Assembly (NCBI GenBank): GCA_902791695.1
Contig: CADAWR010000005.1
Location: forward strand, 1-64,000
From: an uncultured Bacteroidota bacterium
GTDB taxonomy: Bacteria > Bacteroidota > Bacteroidia > Bacteroidales > P3
Direction: 5' to 3'
Length of the DNA: 64,000 bases
The position numbers were made by a program, and so were the translations under genes. Shown here piece after piece: positions 1 to 8,416 of this stretch; within the stretch, counting starts at the first letter, position 1; every line of letters starts with the position of its first letter. Under the pieces are notes generated by a model. It had not been told where the DNA came from and ran no database searches. It saw nothing but the letters and a program-made list of their open reading frames with translations.

Positions 1-301
1 CTTCGGCAACGCCTCCTTCGCCGAACCTCAGAGGGTCACCTGCACCTGGCAGACCTCCGCCGACCTCCCAGGCGCCGACGCTCAGGACAAAGTCTGGATT
101 GTCGTCTACCAGCCCGACACCAAAGCCGTCATCATGAGCTTCGGCAACGACCTCCGCACCACAGGCTCCACCACCGTCCGCATCCCCTCCGCCTGGACAG
201 GCCTCACCGTCCACGTCTTCGGCTTCGCCATCGGCGACGGCCGCGACAACAAAGGCGAACCCTCCGACTCCTCCTACATCGGCACCGGCATCATCTCCTA
301 A
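1..301 (+). CDS. DUF6266 family protein, C-terminal part (5' end outside window)
   Basis: The reading frame is open from position 2 to the TAA at 299-301 and gives about 99 residues. It ends in DSSYIGTGIIS, a tail typical of DUF6266 proteins of Bacteroidales as I recall them. The window carries a second member of the family at 20792-21397, but that one ends differently. Function is unknown; the family consists of roughly 200-residue proteins, often in several copies per genome. The visible part is mainly beta-strand-like sequence (KVWIVVYQP, LTVHVFGFAIG). Codon use is extremely GC-rich at third positions. A GC-rich hairpin follows at 357-380. The family call is moderate because half the protein is missing. 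Confidence 0.6.
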   Translation, partial: FGNASFAEPQRVTCTWQTSADLPGADAQDKVWIVVYQPDTKAVIMSFGNDLRTTGSTTVRIPSAWTGLTVHVFGFAIGDGRDNKGEPSDSSYIGTGIIS

Positions 302-356
302 CCCCACCTCTTACCTCTTACCTCTAACCTCTTACATCCAACTTCCCCAACTCCCC

Positions 357-380
357 AAGGGCGCCCCTCCAGGCGCCCTT
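357..380 (+). terminator. Hairpin after the DUF6266 gene
   Basis: AAGGGCGCC (357-365) pairs perfectly with GGCGCCCTT (372-380) around a 6-nt loop. The following bases (gtcctta) are a weak U tract, so this is a probable but not classic intrinsic terminator for the gene ending at 301. Confidence 0.55.
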
Positions 381-711
381 GTCCTTATCCGCCGTGCCCG
401 CAGGTTTACCCTGCGACACTGCCAAAACAAGGTATCATCGGAACATCATGTGTTTTTACCCCCCCCTTTTTTTCTTCAGCAAGGAACAAGGTTTATTCTC
501 ATGGCGTTTGTTTTGCCACTGCCGTTGCCGCCCCTTACGGGCCGCAAGGTGCTCGCATTCCAATGGCCTCCAAAGGCGCGTCGCCCGCCGCAGGCGCTCG
601 GTGAACAACCACTCGGAATGCCAGTGGCATTCCTCAAGAACAGACGGAGCAGATACGGAGAGGAGTGGGAGCAGCGAGGTGTTTCTTTCAAACACAATTA
701 CAAAAAAATTG
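381..711. other. Non-coding spacer with a palindrome and a short 11-bp-period run
   Basis: About 330 bases without a credible gene; the small open frames here overlap each other and have no recognisable content. Two structures stand out. The perfect palindrome GGAATGCC-agt-GGCATTCC lies at 615-633. Purine-rich units of 11 bp (cagacggagca, gatacggagag, gagtgggagca) lie at about 640-672, just upstream of the M16 protease promoter. These units resemble the larger arrays at 15383-15470 and 49124-49175. Confidence 0.5.
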
Positions 712-719
712 TATATTTG
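712..719 (+). promoter_or_regulatory. Bacteroidetes -7 box of the M16 protease gene
   Basis: TATATTTG matches the TAnnTTTG element. It lies about 60 nt upstream of the ATG at 779 and supports that start over the upstream in-frame ATG at 665, which would lie before the promoter. Confidence 0.7.
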
Positions 720-778
720 CACAAGGAACAGCAATGCTACAAACAGCAAAAAATATTAACAATCAATATAATAAAACA

Positions 779-3691
779 ATGAAGAAAGCATTAGGCATCA
801 TTTGCATGACCGTGGTCATGCTGCTCGCAGGCTCTGCGGGCGCCCAACAGTACCAGTACAAGACCTACGACAACGACCCGTTAAACGTGCGCGAATACAC
901 GCTGAAGAACGGCCTCAAGGTGTTCATGAGCGTCTACAAGGACGCGCCGCGCATACAGACCTACATAGCCGTGCGCGCGGGTTCGAAGAACGACCCCAGT
1001 GAGACCACCGGCCTGGCCCACTACCTGGAGCACATGCTCTTCAAGGGCAGTCACCAGCTGGGCACCACCGACTGGGAGCGCGAGAAAGTGGAACTGCAGA
1101 AGATAGAGGACCTCTACGAGGTGTACCGCAAGACGACCAACGAGGCCGCACGCGCAGCCATCTACCACCAGATTGACAGCATCAGCTATGTGGCCTCGAC
1201 CATCGCCATCGCCAACGAGTATGACAAGAGCATGACAGCTATCGGCAGCGAGGGCACCAACGCCTTCACCAGCAACGACTACACGATGTATGTGGAGAAC
1301 ATCCCCAGCAACCAGCTAGAGGCCTGGGCCAAGGTGGAGGGCGACCGCTTCCCCAACCTGGTGCTGCGTCTCTTCCACACCGAGCTGGAGGCTGTCTACG
1401 AGGAGAAAAACATCAGCCTGGCACAGGACAACCGTCGTGTGAACGAGGAAATGATGCGCGCCCTGTTCCCGCATCATCCCTATGGCCAGCAGACCACCCT
1501 CGGCACCATTGAGCACCTGAAGAACCCGTCAATGGTCAACATCCGCCAATTCCACTCCGCCTACTATGTGCCCAACAACATGTGCATTGCCATGGCCGGT
1601 GACTTCAACCCCGACGAGGCCATCAAGATTATCGACAAGTACTTCGGCAGCTGGGTGCCCGGCAACGTGCCCGCCTTCCACAAAGTCAAGGAAGAGCCCA
1701 TCACCAGCCCCATCATACGCCTGGTGAACGGCCAGGACCCCGAGAGCCTCACCATAGCCTTCCGCATCGAAGAGGGCAATGGCAGCCGCGACGCCCTGCT
1801 GGCGCAGGCCATGGAGTATGTGCTCAACAATGGCAGCTGCGGCTTGATTGACCTCAACCTCAACCAGAAGCAACTCTGCCTGGGCGCCTATGCAGGCACC
1901 TACACCCTCAACGACTATGCAGCCTTCATGCTAGGCGGCCGCCCCACACAAGGCCAGACCCTCGGCCAGCTGCGCGACATGCTGCTTGAACAGGTCGAGC
2001 TGCTCAAGGCCGGAAAGTTTGACGAGGACCTCATCAAGGCAGGCATCAACCAGCTGAAGCTGCAGATTATGAAGCAGGCCGAGAGCAACAACAGCCGTGC
2101 CAGCCAGATGGCCTACGCTTTCGTGCAGCACCAGACATGGGACCAGGTCTGCAAAGAAATCGACGAGCTCTCCAAGATTACCAAACAGGAAATCGTTGAC
2201 TTCGCCAACCGCATCTGCAAGGACAACAATTACGTCATCGTCTACAAGCATCAGGACACCCCCGACCCCGTGGCCAAGGTGCAGAAACCCGCCATCACCC
2301 CCATCTACGTGAGCCGCGACACCGAGAGCCCCTTCCTGACCAGCATCAAGGATATGGCCGCCAAAGCAAAGCCCATACAGCCCGTCTTTGTGAACTTCAA
2401 GAAAGACCTGCAGAAAGGCAAGACCGCCAACGGCAGCGAGGTGCTCTATGTAAAGAACACAGAGAACGGCACCTTCAACCTGCAATACCGCTTCAATTTC
2501 GGCTACGCCGCCGACAAGGCCATAGACCTGGGCTCCGACCTGGTGGAATATCTCAATACCAACAAACACACTGCCGAACAGCTGCAGGAAGAATTCTATA
2601 AGCTGGCCTGCAGCTATAACATCCACGTAGGAGACGAGGACATCACTGTGGGCATCAGCGGCCTGGCCGAGAATATGGAGAAAGCCATGACCCTCGTGGA
2701 GGAAATCATGGCCACATGCCAGCCCGACGACGAGGCGCTGCAGATGCTTGTGGAGCGTCTCATCAAGAGCCGTACCGACAACAAGACCAACCAGCGTGCC
2801 GCTTTCCGCGCCCTGAACACCTACGGCGTATGGGGAGAGGAATACATCAAGGAGAACACCGAAAGCGATGCCCAACTCCGCGCCTACACCGCCAAGCAGC
2901 TCACCGACGCCCTCCACGGCCTCTTCCAGTACAAGCACCGCGTGCTCTACTACGGCCCGTTGAGCCTCAAGGAGGCCACCGCTGCCGTCAACAAGATTCA
3001 TACCGTGAAGCCCACCAAGGATGTTCCCGCCAACAAGATCTTCCATCCCCAGGCTGTCAACGAGAACACGGTGTTCTTCGTCAACTACGACGCCAAAAAC
3101 ACCTACGTCACCGAATACTTCCGTGGCGAGCACTACAACACCGCCATCTCACCCAAGGTATATCTCTTCAACGAATACTTCGGAGGCTCGATGAATGCCA
3201 TCGTCTTCCAGGAGATGCGTGAAAAGCGCAGCCTTGCCTACAGTGCCAGCAGCTACTACTCCAACAGTGGACACAAGGACGGCTACTTCTACAACAGCGC
3301 CAACGTCATCACCCAGAATGACAAACTCTTCGACGCTCTCGACGCCTACGAGGAACTCTTCAACGACATGCCCCAGGCCGAAGCCAACTTCAAGCTGGCC
3401 AAAGATGCCCTCATTGCCAGCAGCCGCACTAAACGCACCACCAAGATGGCCATCATCAGTGTCTACCTGCACTGCGAGCGCATGGGTCTCAAAGAACCTC
3501 TGAACAAGCAAAACTTCGCCGCCTACCAGAAGATGACCATGAACGACCTCACCAGCTTCCAGAAACAGTACATAAAAGGCCAGAAGAAGGCCTACCTCAT
3601 CCTCGGCAAGGAGAGCGAGATAGACTTCAACAAGTTGGCCAAGTTCGGCAAGGTAAAGAAGCTAACGCTCGATGAGATCTTTGGCTACTAA
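779..3691 (+). CDS. M16 family zinc metalloprotease (pitrilysin-like, double-domain)
   Basis: The product is 970 residues. It starts with a signal peptide (MKKALGIICM, then LLAGSAGAQQ), so it acts in the periplasm or outside. The inverted zinc site HYLEH (H81, E84, H85) is intact, and the downstream ELEAVYEE segment near 202-209 supplies the usual third ligand region. The second half (from about residue 500) repeats the M16 fold without a zinc site. This is the usual active-plus-inactive arrangement of pitrilysin-type peptidases that degrade short peptides in a closed chamber. ATG 779 was chosen because the signal peptide begins there and a -7 box lies at 712-719. Its last 30 bases overlap, in opposite orientation, the end of the DUF2079 gene. 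The substrate is unknown. Confidence 0.92.
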   Translation: MKKALGIICMTVVMLLAGSAGAQQYQYKTYDNDPLNVREYTLKNGLKVFMSVYKDAPRIQTYIAVRAGSKNDPSETTGLAHYLEHMLFKGSHQLGTTDWEREKVELQKIEDLYEVYRKTTNEAARAAIYHQIDSISYVASTIAIANEYDKSMTAIGSEGTNAFTSNDYTMYVENIPSNQLEAWAKVEGDRFPNLVLRLFHTELEAVYEEKNISLAQDNRRVNEEMMRALFPHHPYGQQTTLGTIEHLKNPSMVNIRQFHSAYYVPNNMCIAMAGDFNPDEAIKIIDKYFGSWVPGNVPAFHKVKEEPITSPIIRLVNGQDPESLTIAFRIEEGNGSRDALLAQAMEYVLNNGSCGLIDLNLNQKQLCLGAYAGTYTLNDYAAFMLGGRPTQGQTLGQLRDMLLEQVELLKAGKFDEDLIKAGINQLKLQIMKQAESNNSRASQMAYAFVQHQTWDQVCKEIDELSKITKQEIVDFANRICKDNNYVIVYKHQDTPDPVAKVQKPAITPIYVSRDTESPFLTSIKDMAAKAKPIQPVFVNFKKDLQKGKTANGSEVLYVKNTENGTFNLQYRFNFGYAADKAIDLGSDLVEYLNTNKHTAEQLQEEFYKLACSYNIHVGDEDITVGISGLAENMEKAMTLVEEIMATCQPDDEALQMLVERLIKSRTDNKTNQRAAFRALNTYGVWGEEYIKENTESDAQLRAYTAKQLTDALHGLFQYKHRVLYYGPLSLKEATAAVNKIHTVKPTKDVPANKIFHPQAVNENTVFFVNYDAKNTYVTEYFRGEHYNTAISPKVYLFNEYFGGSMNAIVFQEMREKRSLAYSASSYYSNSGHKDGYFYNSANVITQNDKLFDALDAYEELFNDMPQAEANFKLAKDALIASSRTKRTTKMAIISVYLHCERMGLKEPLNKQNFAAYQKMTMNDLTSFQKQYIKGQKKAYLILGKESEIDFNKLAKFGKVKKLTLDEIFGY

Positions 3692-5131
3692 CAGATAGAT
3701 ATTATCACCACTGTCAACGACACGGTAATGCACCGTGTCGTTGATTATTTTATGAGCCAACTGCGCGTCGCTGTCGGTATAGCAGAAATGGTTTTGCAGC
3801 AGTAGGAAATAGTTGGCCTTGCGAATACCTGCCGGAAAGGCATAGACGCTGTCGCGTGCGGCCAGATGGGACGACAGCATGGTTGAGGCACATACCGAAG
3901 CGTCTGATGGAACCTCGCCTATCATGCGGCGTGCCGCTACGGCATCGAAAGTCGGCTGACGGTAATGGTCGGCAGTAAAGATACAAATATTGTCAAGCTG
4001 GACAAAAGTACGCGGATTGGTAACAGTATGGTGCAGTGTGAGCAGCGTCGCCACAACGACAAGCAACGCGGCCACACGGCGCGGGACAAGTGCTTTGAGC
4101 CTTGGCAACACAGACACCATGGCGAGAGCCGCGACAACACACACCTCTATGTTATAATGCAGGGCAATGCCCCAAAAGGCACCAGGGTCACTGGCAAGCA
4201 TCTTCATCAACACTGGCGGGACAATCATCAACAGCCAGTTGGGCTTGAAGAGACATAGCAAACCTCCCGAAAGAAGGAGGCAAATAAAGAACTCGGCCTT
4301 GAGACCGGGAGCGGTGCCCATAAAATCAGTGAAGACTGCCTTAACGGCCTGCCAAGGGTGCGTGAGCATCCAAATGGCAATCTGCCCCACATTGTCTCCC
4401 ATCCAGCTGTAGCGCCAAAAACCGGTGCCACCGCCACCTCCAAGGGCCGGCATAACAACCAATGTTACTGTCAGAAAATAAACAGCACAGCCTGCCAACG
4501 TCAGGGCTACAGCACGGAGCATGCGCTTCTCGCGGCGACAATCCCACAGCAATGCTACCAAAACGAAGCATACCCATAGCGCCGATGTTTCCTTTGCGAT
4601 AGACATGAATAGAGCCATAGTTACCATGCCGCCGACACTGCCTTTTTTGAAGAAATAGAGCAGCCAGGGCAACATCATGGCACTGACAACATTGGAATGA
4701 TAATCGAACGACAGTGCGTGCCAGACACCGAAGCTGAAGCCCAGCGTAAGCATGGAGGCGAAAGGCAAAAAGTTGTCGTCGGTGTAGAGCCTCACCAGGC
4801 AATAGGTGCCGTACATGCCGACTATTACCGAAGCTATTTGGATTATCAGCAGCGTATAATTGCCAAACAGATAGACCAGAGGTGAGAAAAGCCATAGGTA
4901 TATATCAAAATGGCCTCCCATCTGGTTGCTTTGTGTATCGAGGAAAAACGAGCCATCGTTAGGACGCAGGTGGGCATGATCATAGAGCGTTTTTGTATAC
5001 AAGCCCAAATCAAGCCCGTAGGTGCGGAAACTGCAATGATTGCCTATTGATTCAAGTGCAAACAATACAGCAAACAGCAACAGCGTTGCCGCCAGCATGA
5101 CCGTCCTGCTTCTGGTTGACAAGGCCTTCAT
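3662..5131 (-). CDS. DUF2079 family polytopic membrane protein
   Basis: The product is 489 residues and highly hydrophobic, with roughly ten predicted membrane segments, the first at about 12-30. The early sequence (YGLDLGLYTKTLYDHA, then SQNMGGHFD-like SNQMGGHFDIYLWLFSPLVYLF) is the pattern seen in DUF2079 proteins. These resemble glycosyltransferase-C membrane proteins that use lipid-linked sugars. No catalytic assignment can be made from sequence alone. It is the last gene of the minus-strand operon, 14 nt after the GH16-like lipoprotein, which suggests a role in making or decorating the same envelope glycan. Its 3' end runs 30 nt into the convergent protease gene, so the two transcripts must be complementary at their ends. 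Confidence 0.75.
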   Translation of the reverse strand: MKALSTRSRTVMLAATLLLFAVLFALESIGNHCSFRTYGLDLGLYTKTLYDHAHLRPNDGSFFLDTQSNQMGGHFDIYLWLFSPLVYLFGNYTLLIIQIASVIVGMYGTYCLVRLYTDDNFLPFASMLTLGFSFGVWHALSFDYHSNVVSAMMLPWLLYFFKKGSVGGMVTMALFMSIAKETSALWVCFVLVALLWDCRREKRMLRAVALTLAGCAVYFLTVTLVVMPALGGGGGTGFWRYSWMGDNVGQIAIWMLTHPWQAVKAVFTDFMGTAPGLKAEFFICLLLSGGLLCLFKPNWLLMIVPPVLMKMLASDPGAFWGIALHYNIEVCVVAALAMVSVLPRLKALVPRRVAALLVVVATLLTLHHTVTNPRTFVQLDNICIFTADHYRQPTFDAVAARRMIGEVPSDASVCASTMLSSHLAARDSVYAFPAGIRKANYFLLLQNHFCYTDSDAQLAHKIINDTVHYRVVDSGDNIYLLVAKDLIER

Positions 5132-5145
5132 TGTTCACAGAAATA

Positions 5146-7080
5146 TTACTCAACAACAATCTCGTAGACGCGCCCTTCGATGTCGGAGGCGTTGTAGGGG
5201 ATAAGTCCTTGCATATAGACCATTGGCGGCCACCATTCGGAGTAGTGGTATTCCTGAGTGATGATGCAGAGCATCTGGTTGTTGGGGATGGCGGTATACT
5301 GGTCACTCATATAGCCCACCACCTGCATGTGCTCCGGGTCGGGCCCCAGGCGCCAGATTATCTCCTTGGGCTTCCACTCAATCTCATAGTAATAGTAATC
5401 CGCGTCAAACACGCTGTTGGGCATGGGTGTCTTGGTGGTGAGAGCCTTATAGTTGTCGAACCAGCGCATAGCCTCATATTCGGCATTCTGGAAATGTATC
5501 CGCGTGATGCCGGACTTGAAGTTCTTGGGCTCACGGCATGCGAGGTCCCAGTTGGTGCAGCAGTACATGACGTCGCTGTTCTTGCGGCCGTCCTCCACAT
5601 TACCAGCCTGGGAGTAGTAGCCTTCGGGCCAATAGCGCGATGCCTTAACTATCTCGATGTCTATCTCTGAATAGTTGTCCTGCACATGCCGCTCGGGGTT
5701 CTCGCTGTCGTCGTTCTTGCTGATGTAGCCGCTGTGATAACTCGGACGGCGCACGTTCCATTGGCTGCCGTCCTGGTAGATAAGCCAAAAAGCATAAGTA
5801 AGACCATTCCATACATTCTCTTTGTTGAGCATCGGCGGAAACTTAATCTTACCACGGTATTTGCCGTAGGAGAAGCCCACACGGGTTTTCACTCCGGTGG
5901 ATTCCTTACGTGGATGGACGCGACCTTTATTGCCGGGATTTATGATGGAGATATAGTCACCCCGTGACGACGAGAACACCGTGCTACCGGGATAGTCGGT
6001 AATCTGCGGATAATCGTAGAGAAGCTGCGTGCTGTCGTAGCGCGTGGCGGCGGCATCGTAGTCGGTCTGCGAATAGTTGGTGATATCCTGCACCAGAGGG
6101 ATATTGCGCAGGGTGTATTGTTGGCTTATGGCCGGGAAGAACTGCTGGTACAACGCGTGGCGGTAGAGCGCGGTGTCACTGCCCACGCGCCCCGGTATCT
6201 CGTTCTTGTCACGGTAGGCGGTGCGTATCTGTGTCTCATCGATATAGACACCCTGCTGCGGCGTGATGACCGCGCGTGTGCGCAGCATCTTGCTGCCTTT
6301 GGCAAGCGTGATATGCTTGCTCCTGTTGGCGAAGAACCAACTATATGGGTTAACATAGTGACTGTCGGCATCGGTGAGGTTAATATGCTGGACATAGTCG
6401 GGTATCTGCTTCAGTCCCTCCTCGTCGCAGACTACCAGCAGGAACGAATAGAGCCCTGTGCGTGGATTGCGCTTCCAGCGGTGGTTGACTTCGCCGCCTT
6501 GGTGACGCCGCTCGTTGAGCACCCAGCGTGTATCAAGAAAGAGCTGTTCCTCTAACGTGCGATTATTCTGCGGTGCCGCCACCTCACTGACATAGCGAAA
6601 CCAATGGGTGTCGGCCCTTATCTCACGCTCTATATCCCGGATTGCCTCCTTGCTGCAGTCGAAGTCCTGCAGGTCGACGCCATAGTATATCCGCTCATCG
6701 CGCGGATTGCCCACAATGCGGAAGCTGTCGGCAATATGGCCGTCGGCAGGCACAGGCTTGAAGCCCACCGACACATCCTCCCACGAGCCATAGAAGTTCT
6801 CATAGGCGAGCGTATCGGCCTCGTCGAACTTGTAGCTCTCGTTCTGGTAGAATATCTTGTAGTATAGCTGTCGGTCGCTCACGGTATCGAATACGAAATA
6901 AAACTGCTCCCCTTTGGCTGGTAGCGCAATACCGTCCAGCACTGCGTTCTCAAGGTCCATATCCATACACACCGTATCGCCATCGTAGCCCATCATGGGG
7001 TCGAAGCTACGTATAGCACTCTGCGTACAAGCGGCAAAGAAAAGCGCTGCCACTATCGACAGCCTGATTATCCTATTCAT
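5146..7080 (-). CDS. Lipoprotein with a C-terminal GH16-like (laminarinase-fold) domain
   Basis: The product is 644 residues. The N-terminus is a lipoprotein signal with lipobox cysteine at about residue 18 (LFFAACTQS). The first 380 residues are not recognised. The C-terminal 250 residues contain EIDIEI (residues 472-477), the E-x-D-x-E signature of GH16 lichenase/laminarinase-type enzymes. Further on is YYYYEIEWKPKEIIWRLG, matching the conserved beta-strand that follows in that fold. Both catalytic glutamates and the assisting aspartate are present, so beta-glycan cleavage or transglycosylation is plausible. It sits 5 nt after the AlgJ-like gene and 14 nt before DUF2079. I infer that it trims or remodels the polysaccharide that the acyltransferase pair modifies. 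The GH16 assignment rests on motif reading, not on a profile search. Confidence 0.68.
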   Translation of the reverse strand: MNRIIRLSIVAALFFAACTQSAIRSFDPMMGYDGDTVCMDMDLENAVLDGIALPAKGEQFYFVFDTVSDRQLYYKIFYQNESYKFDEADTLAYENFYGSWEDVSVGFKPVPADGHIADSFRIVGNPRDERIYYGVDLQDFDCSKEAIRDIEREIRADTHWFRYVSEVAAPQNNRTLEEQLFLDTRWVLNERRHQGGEVNHRWKRNPRTGLYSFLLVVCDEEGLKQIPDYVQHINLTDADSHYVNPYSWFFANRSKHITLAKGSKMLRTRAVITPQQGVYIDETQIRTAYRDKNEIPGRVGSDTALYRHALYQQFFPAISQQYTLRNIPLVQDITNYSQTDYDAAATRYDSTQLLYDYPQITDYPGSTVFSSSRGDYISIINPGNKGRVHPRKESTGVKTRVGFSYGKYRGKIKFPPMLNKENVWNGLTYAFWLIYQDGSQWNVRRPSYHSGYISKNDDSENPERHVQDNYSEIDIEIVKASRYWPEGYYSQAGNVEDGRKNSDVMYCCTNWDLACREPKNFKSGITRIHFQNAEYEAMRWFDNYKALTTKTPMPNSVFDADYYYYEIEWKPKEIIWRLGPDPEHMQVVGYMSDQYTAIPNNQMLCIITQEYHYSEWWPPMVYMQGLIPYNASDIEGRVYEIVVE

Positions 7081-7085
7081 GCATC

Positions 7086-8414
7086 TTATTGGTTTATCTT
7101 GTCAAAATACTCTTCAGGCCGTGTAGCCATGAGATAGTTGGCATCATTGACAATAGCCTGGTCGAGCGAGATGCCTTCGTTGGCAGCTTTCTCCTCCAGG
7201 TTGTGCAGCCATCCTTCATTGGAGCGAATATGGGCACATATGGTGTCACGCACCGCCTGAATCTCCTCGTCGGAATACAGGAGTAGAATAAGGCTCTTAC
7301 CGATGAACTCGTTGCCCAAATCATACAGCTGGCCCGAACAATAGCTCAGCATAATGTAGTCGGCATCGTCAAGCGTCTTGCGCATATCAAGCTGCGACGT
7401 ATTGTCGTGCTCAGGGTCAAAGTATATGGTATTGTTGTAGAACCAGTAGTGCGTGTAGCGGAAGAGCGAGTCCAGCGGATAGTTGTAGGTGATATTCCAA
7501 AAGAACGAGTCACCCAGCACGATAAGACCCGGCTTGCCCTGTGTGGTGTCTGCCATGCTTACGTCGACATACTGGCAAGGCGGTTGGCCAGGCGTTACCA
7601 CAAGGTTAAGCAGTTCCGCCAGATCGTTATCAGGCTCACGAGTATAGTCATAGTAAGGTTGACCCAACTGCACCGGACGTATCGGGGCGCCGCCGATATG
7701 CTGCATGTAACGCATAATGGAGTCGAAAGCATAGGTGGCTGCAATATTGCTCCAGTGGGTACCGTTCTGCGTCATGAGGTCATATGGTACCTTGTCGCGT
7801 ATGGTACGGAACCAGCCGAGCACATCCACATACTGGACACCATATTGGTTAAAGAGCCTTGTATATTCAGTATAAGCCCGCGGCCCCGGCGTCCGTGTCA
7901 GCGTGTCAGCTGGCGGCAGGTGCTCAGGATAGAGCATATCCTTGCCGGGAAGTATGGCAACAAACAGCATAGTACCCCGTTCACGCAGCAGCCCCTGCAA
8001 CTGCGCCAAGCGCTTCGCCTCCATCTCGAACTTATGCCGAAGCTCATCGGGATTCTCTGTGTATTTGTACATACGGCTCTCGTAGTAGTCTTCCACGAAG
8101 TAGCGCTCATAAAGGTAGCCGTCTCGGCCCACAATGACACCCTTGTTCATTGACTTGCCGTAGCATGAATAGACATACTGGTTATACAGCCGTATGGCCG
8201 GTTCCCGGAAGCCGAAACTGCCTTTGATATATTTCTCTGTCTGCATCTGCCAACTGCCGTCCATTACCGCCTTCAGCGTCGGCTGTGGATTTGGATCCAT
8301 AACAAAAGCTCCCTTTAGCGGCCGCACATGTATAAAATGCCACTCCCCTTGTGCAGCCACAAGGAGCAGCAGCACCATGGTCATTATACCTAATATCTTG
8401 GGGACATTGCGCAT
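7086..8414 (-). CDS. AlgJ/AlgX-like SGNH acetyltransferase-domain protein
   Basis: The product is 442 residues with one N-terminal membrane anchor (residues 6-21). The catalytic pattern of the AlgX/AlgJ SGNH fold is visible: GTHWS with H220 (the D/G-T-H-W block) and GDSFF with nucleophile S303. In alginate systems these proteins transfer acetyl groups to the polymer in the periplasm, using donors passed across the membrane by an MBOAT protein. Such a protein (8417-9838) is encoded 2 nt upstream, which fits the role. The polymer here is unknown; no alginate polymerase or export genes are present, so alginate itself is not implied. Confidence 0.82.
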   Translation of the reverse strand: MRNVPKILGIMTMVLLLLVAAQGEWHFIHVRPLKGAFVMDPNPQPTLKAVMDGSWQMQTEKYIKGSFGFREPAIRLYNQYVYSCYGKSMNKGVIVGRDGYLYERYFVEDYYESRMYKYTENPDELRHKFEMEAKRLAQLQGLLRERGTMLFVAILPGKDMLYPEHLPPADTLTRTPGPRAYTEYTRLFNQYGVQYVDVLGWFRTIRDKVPYDLMTQNGTHWSNIAATYAFDSIMRYMQHIGGAPIRPVQLGQPYYDYTREPDNDLAELLNLVVTPGQPPCQYVDVSMADTTQGKPGLIVLGDSFFWNITYNYPLDSLFRYTHYWFYNNTIYFDPEHDNTSQLDMRKTLDDADYIMLSYCSGQLYDLGNEFIGKSLILLLYSDEEIQAVRDTICAHIRSNEGWLHNLEEKAANEGISLDQAIVNDANYLMATRPEEYFDKINQ

Positions 8415-8416
8415 AG

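Noticed and set aside
456-782. Small frames upstream of the M16 protease
   Set aside because: Overlapping, low-complexity, and lying before or across the protease promoter.
1931-3133. 400-codon minus-strand frame
   Set aside because: Antisense to the M16 protease; no start signal or domain.
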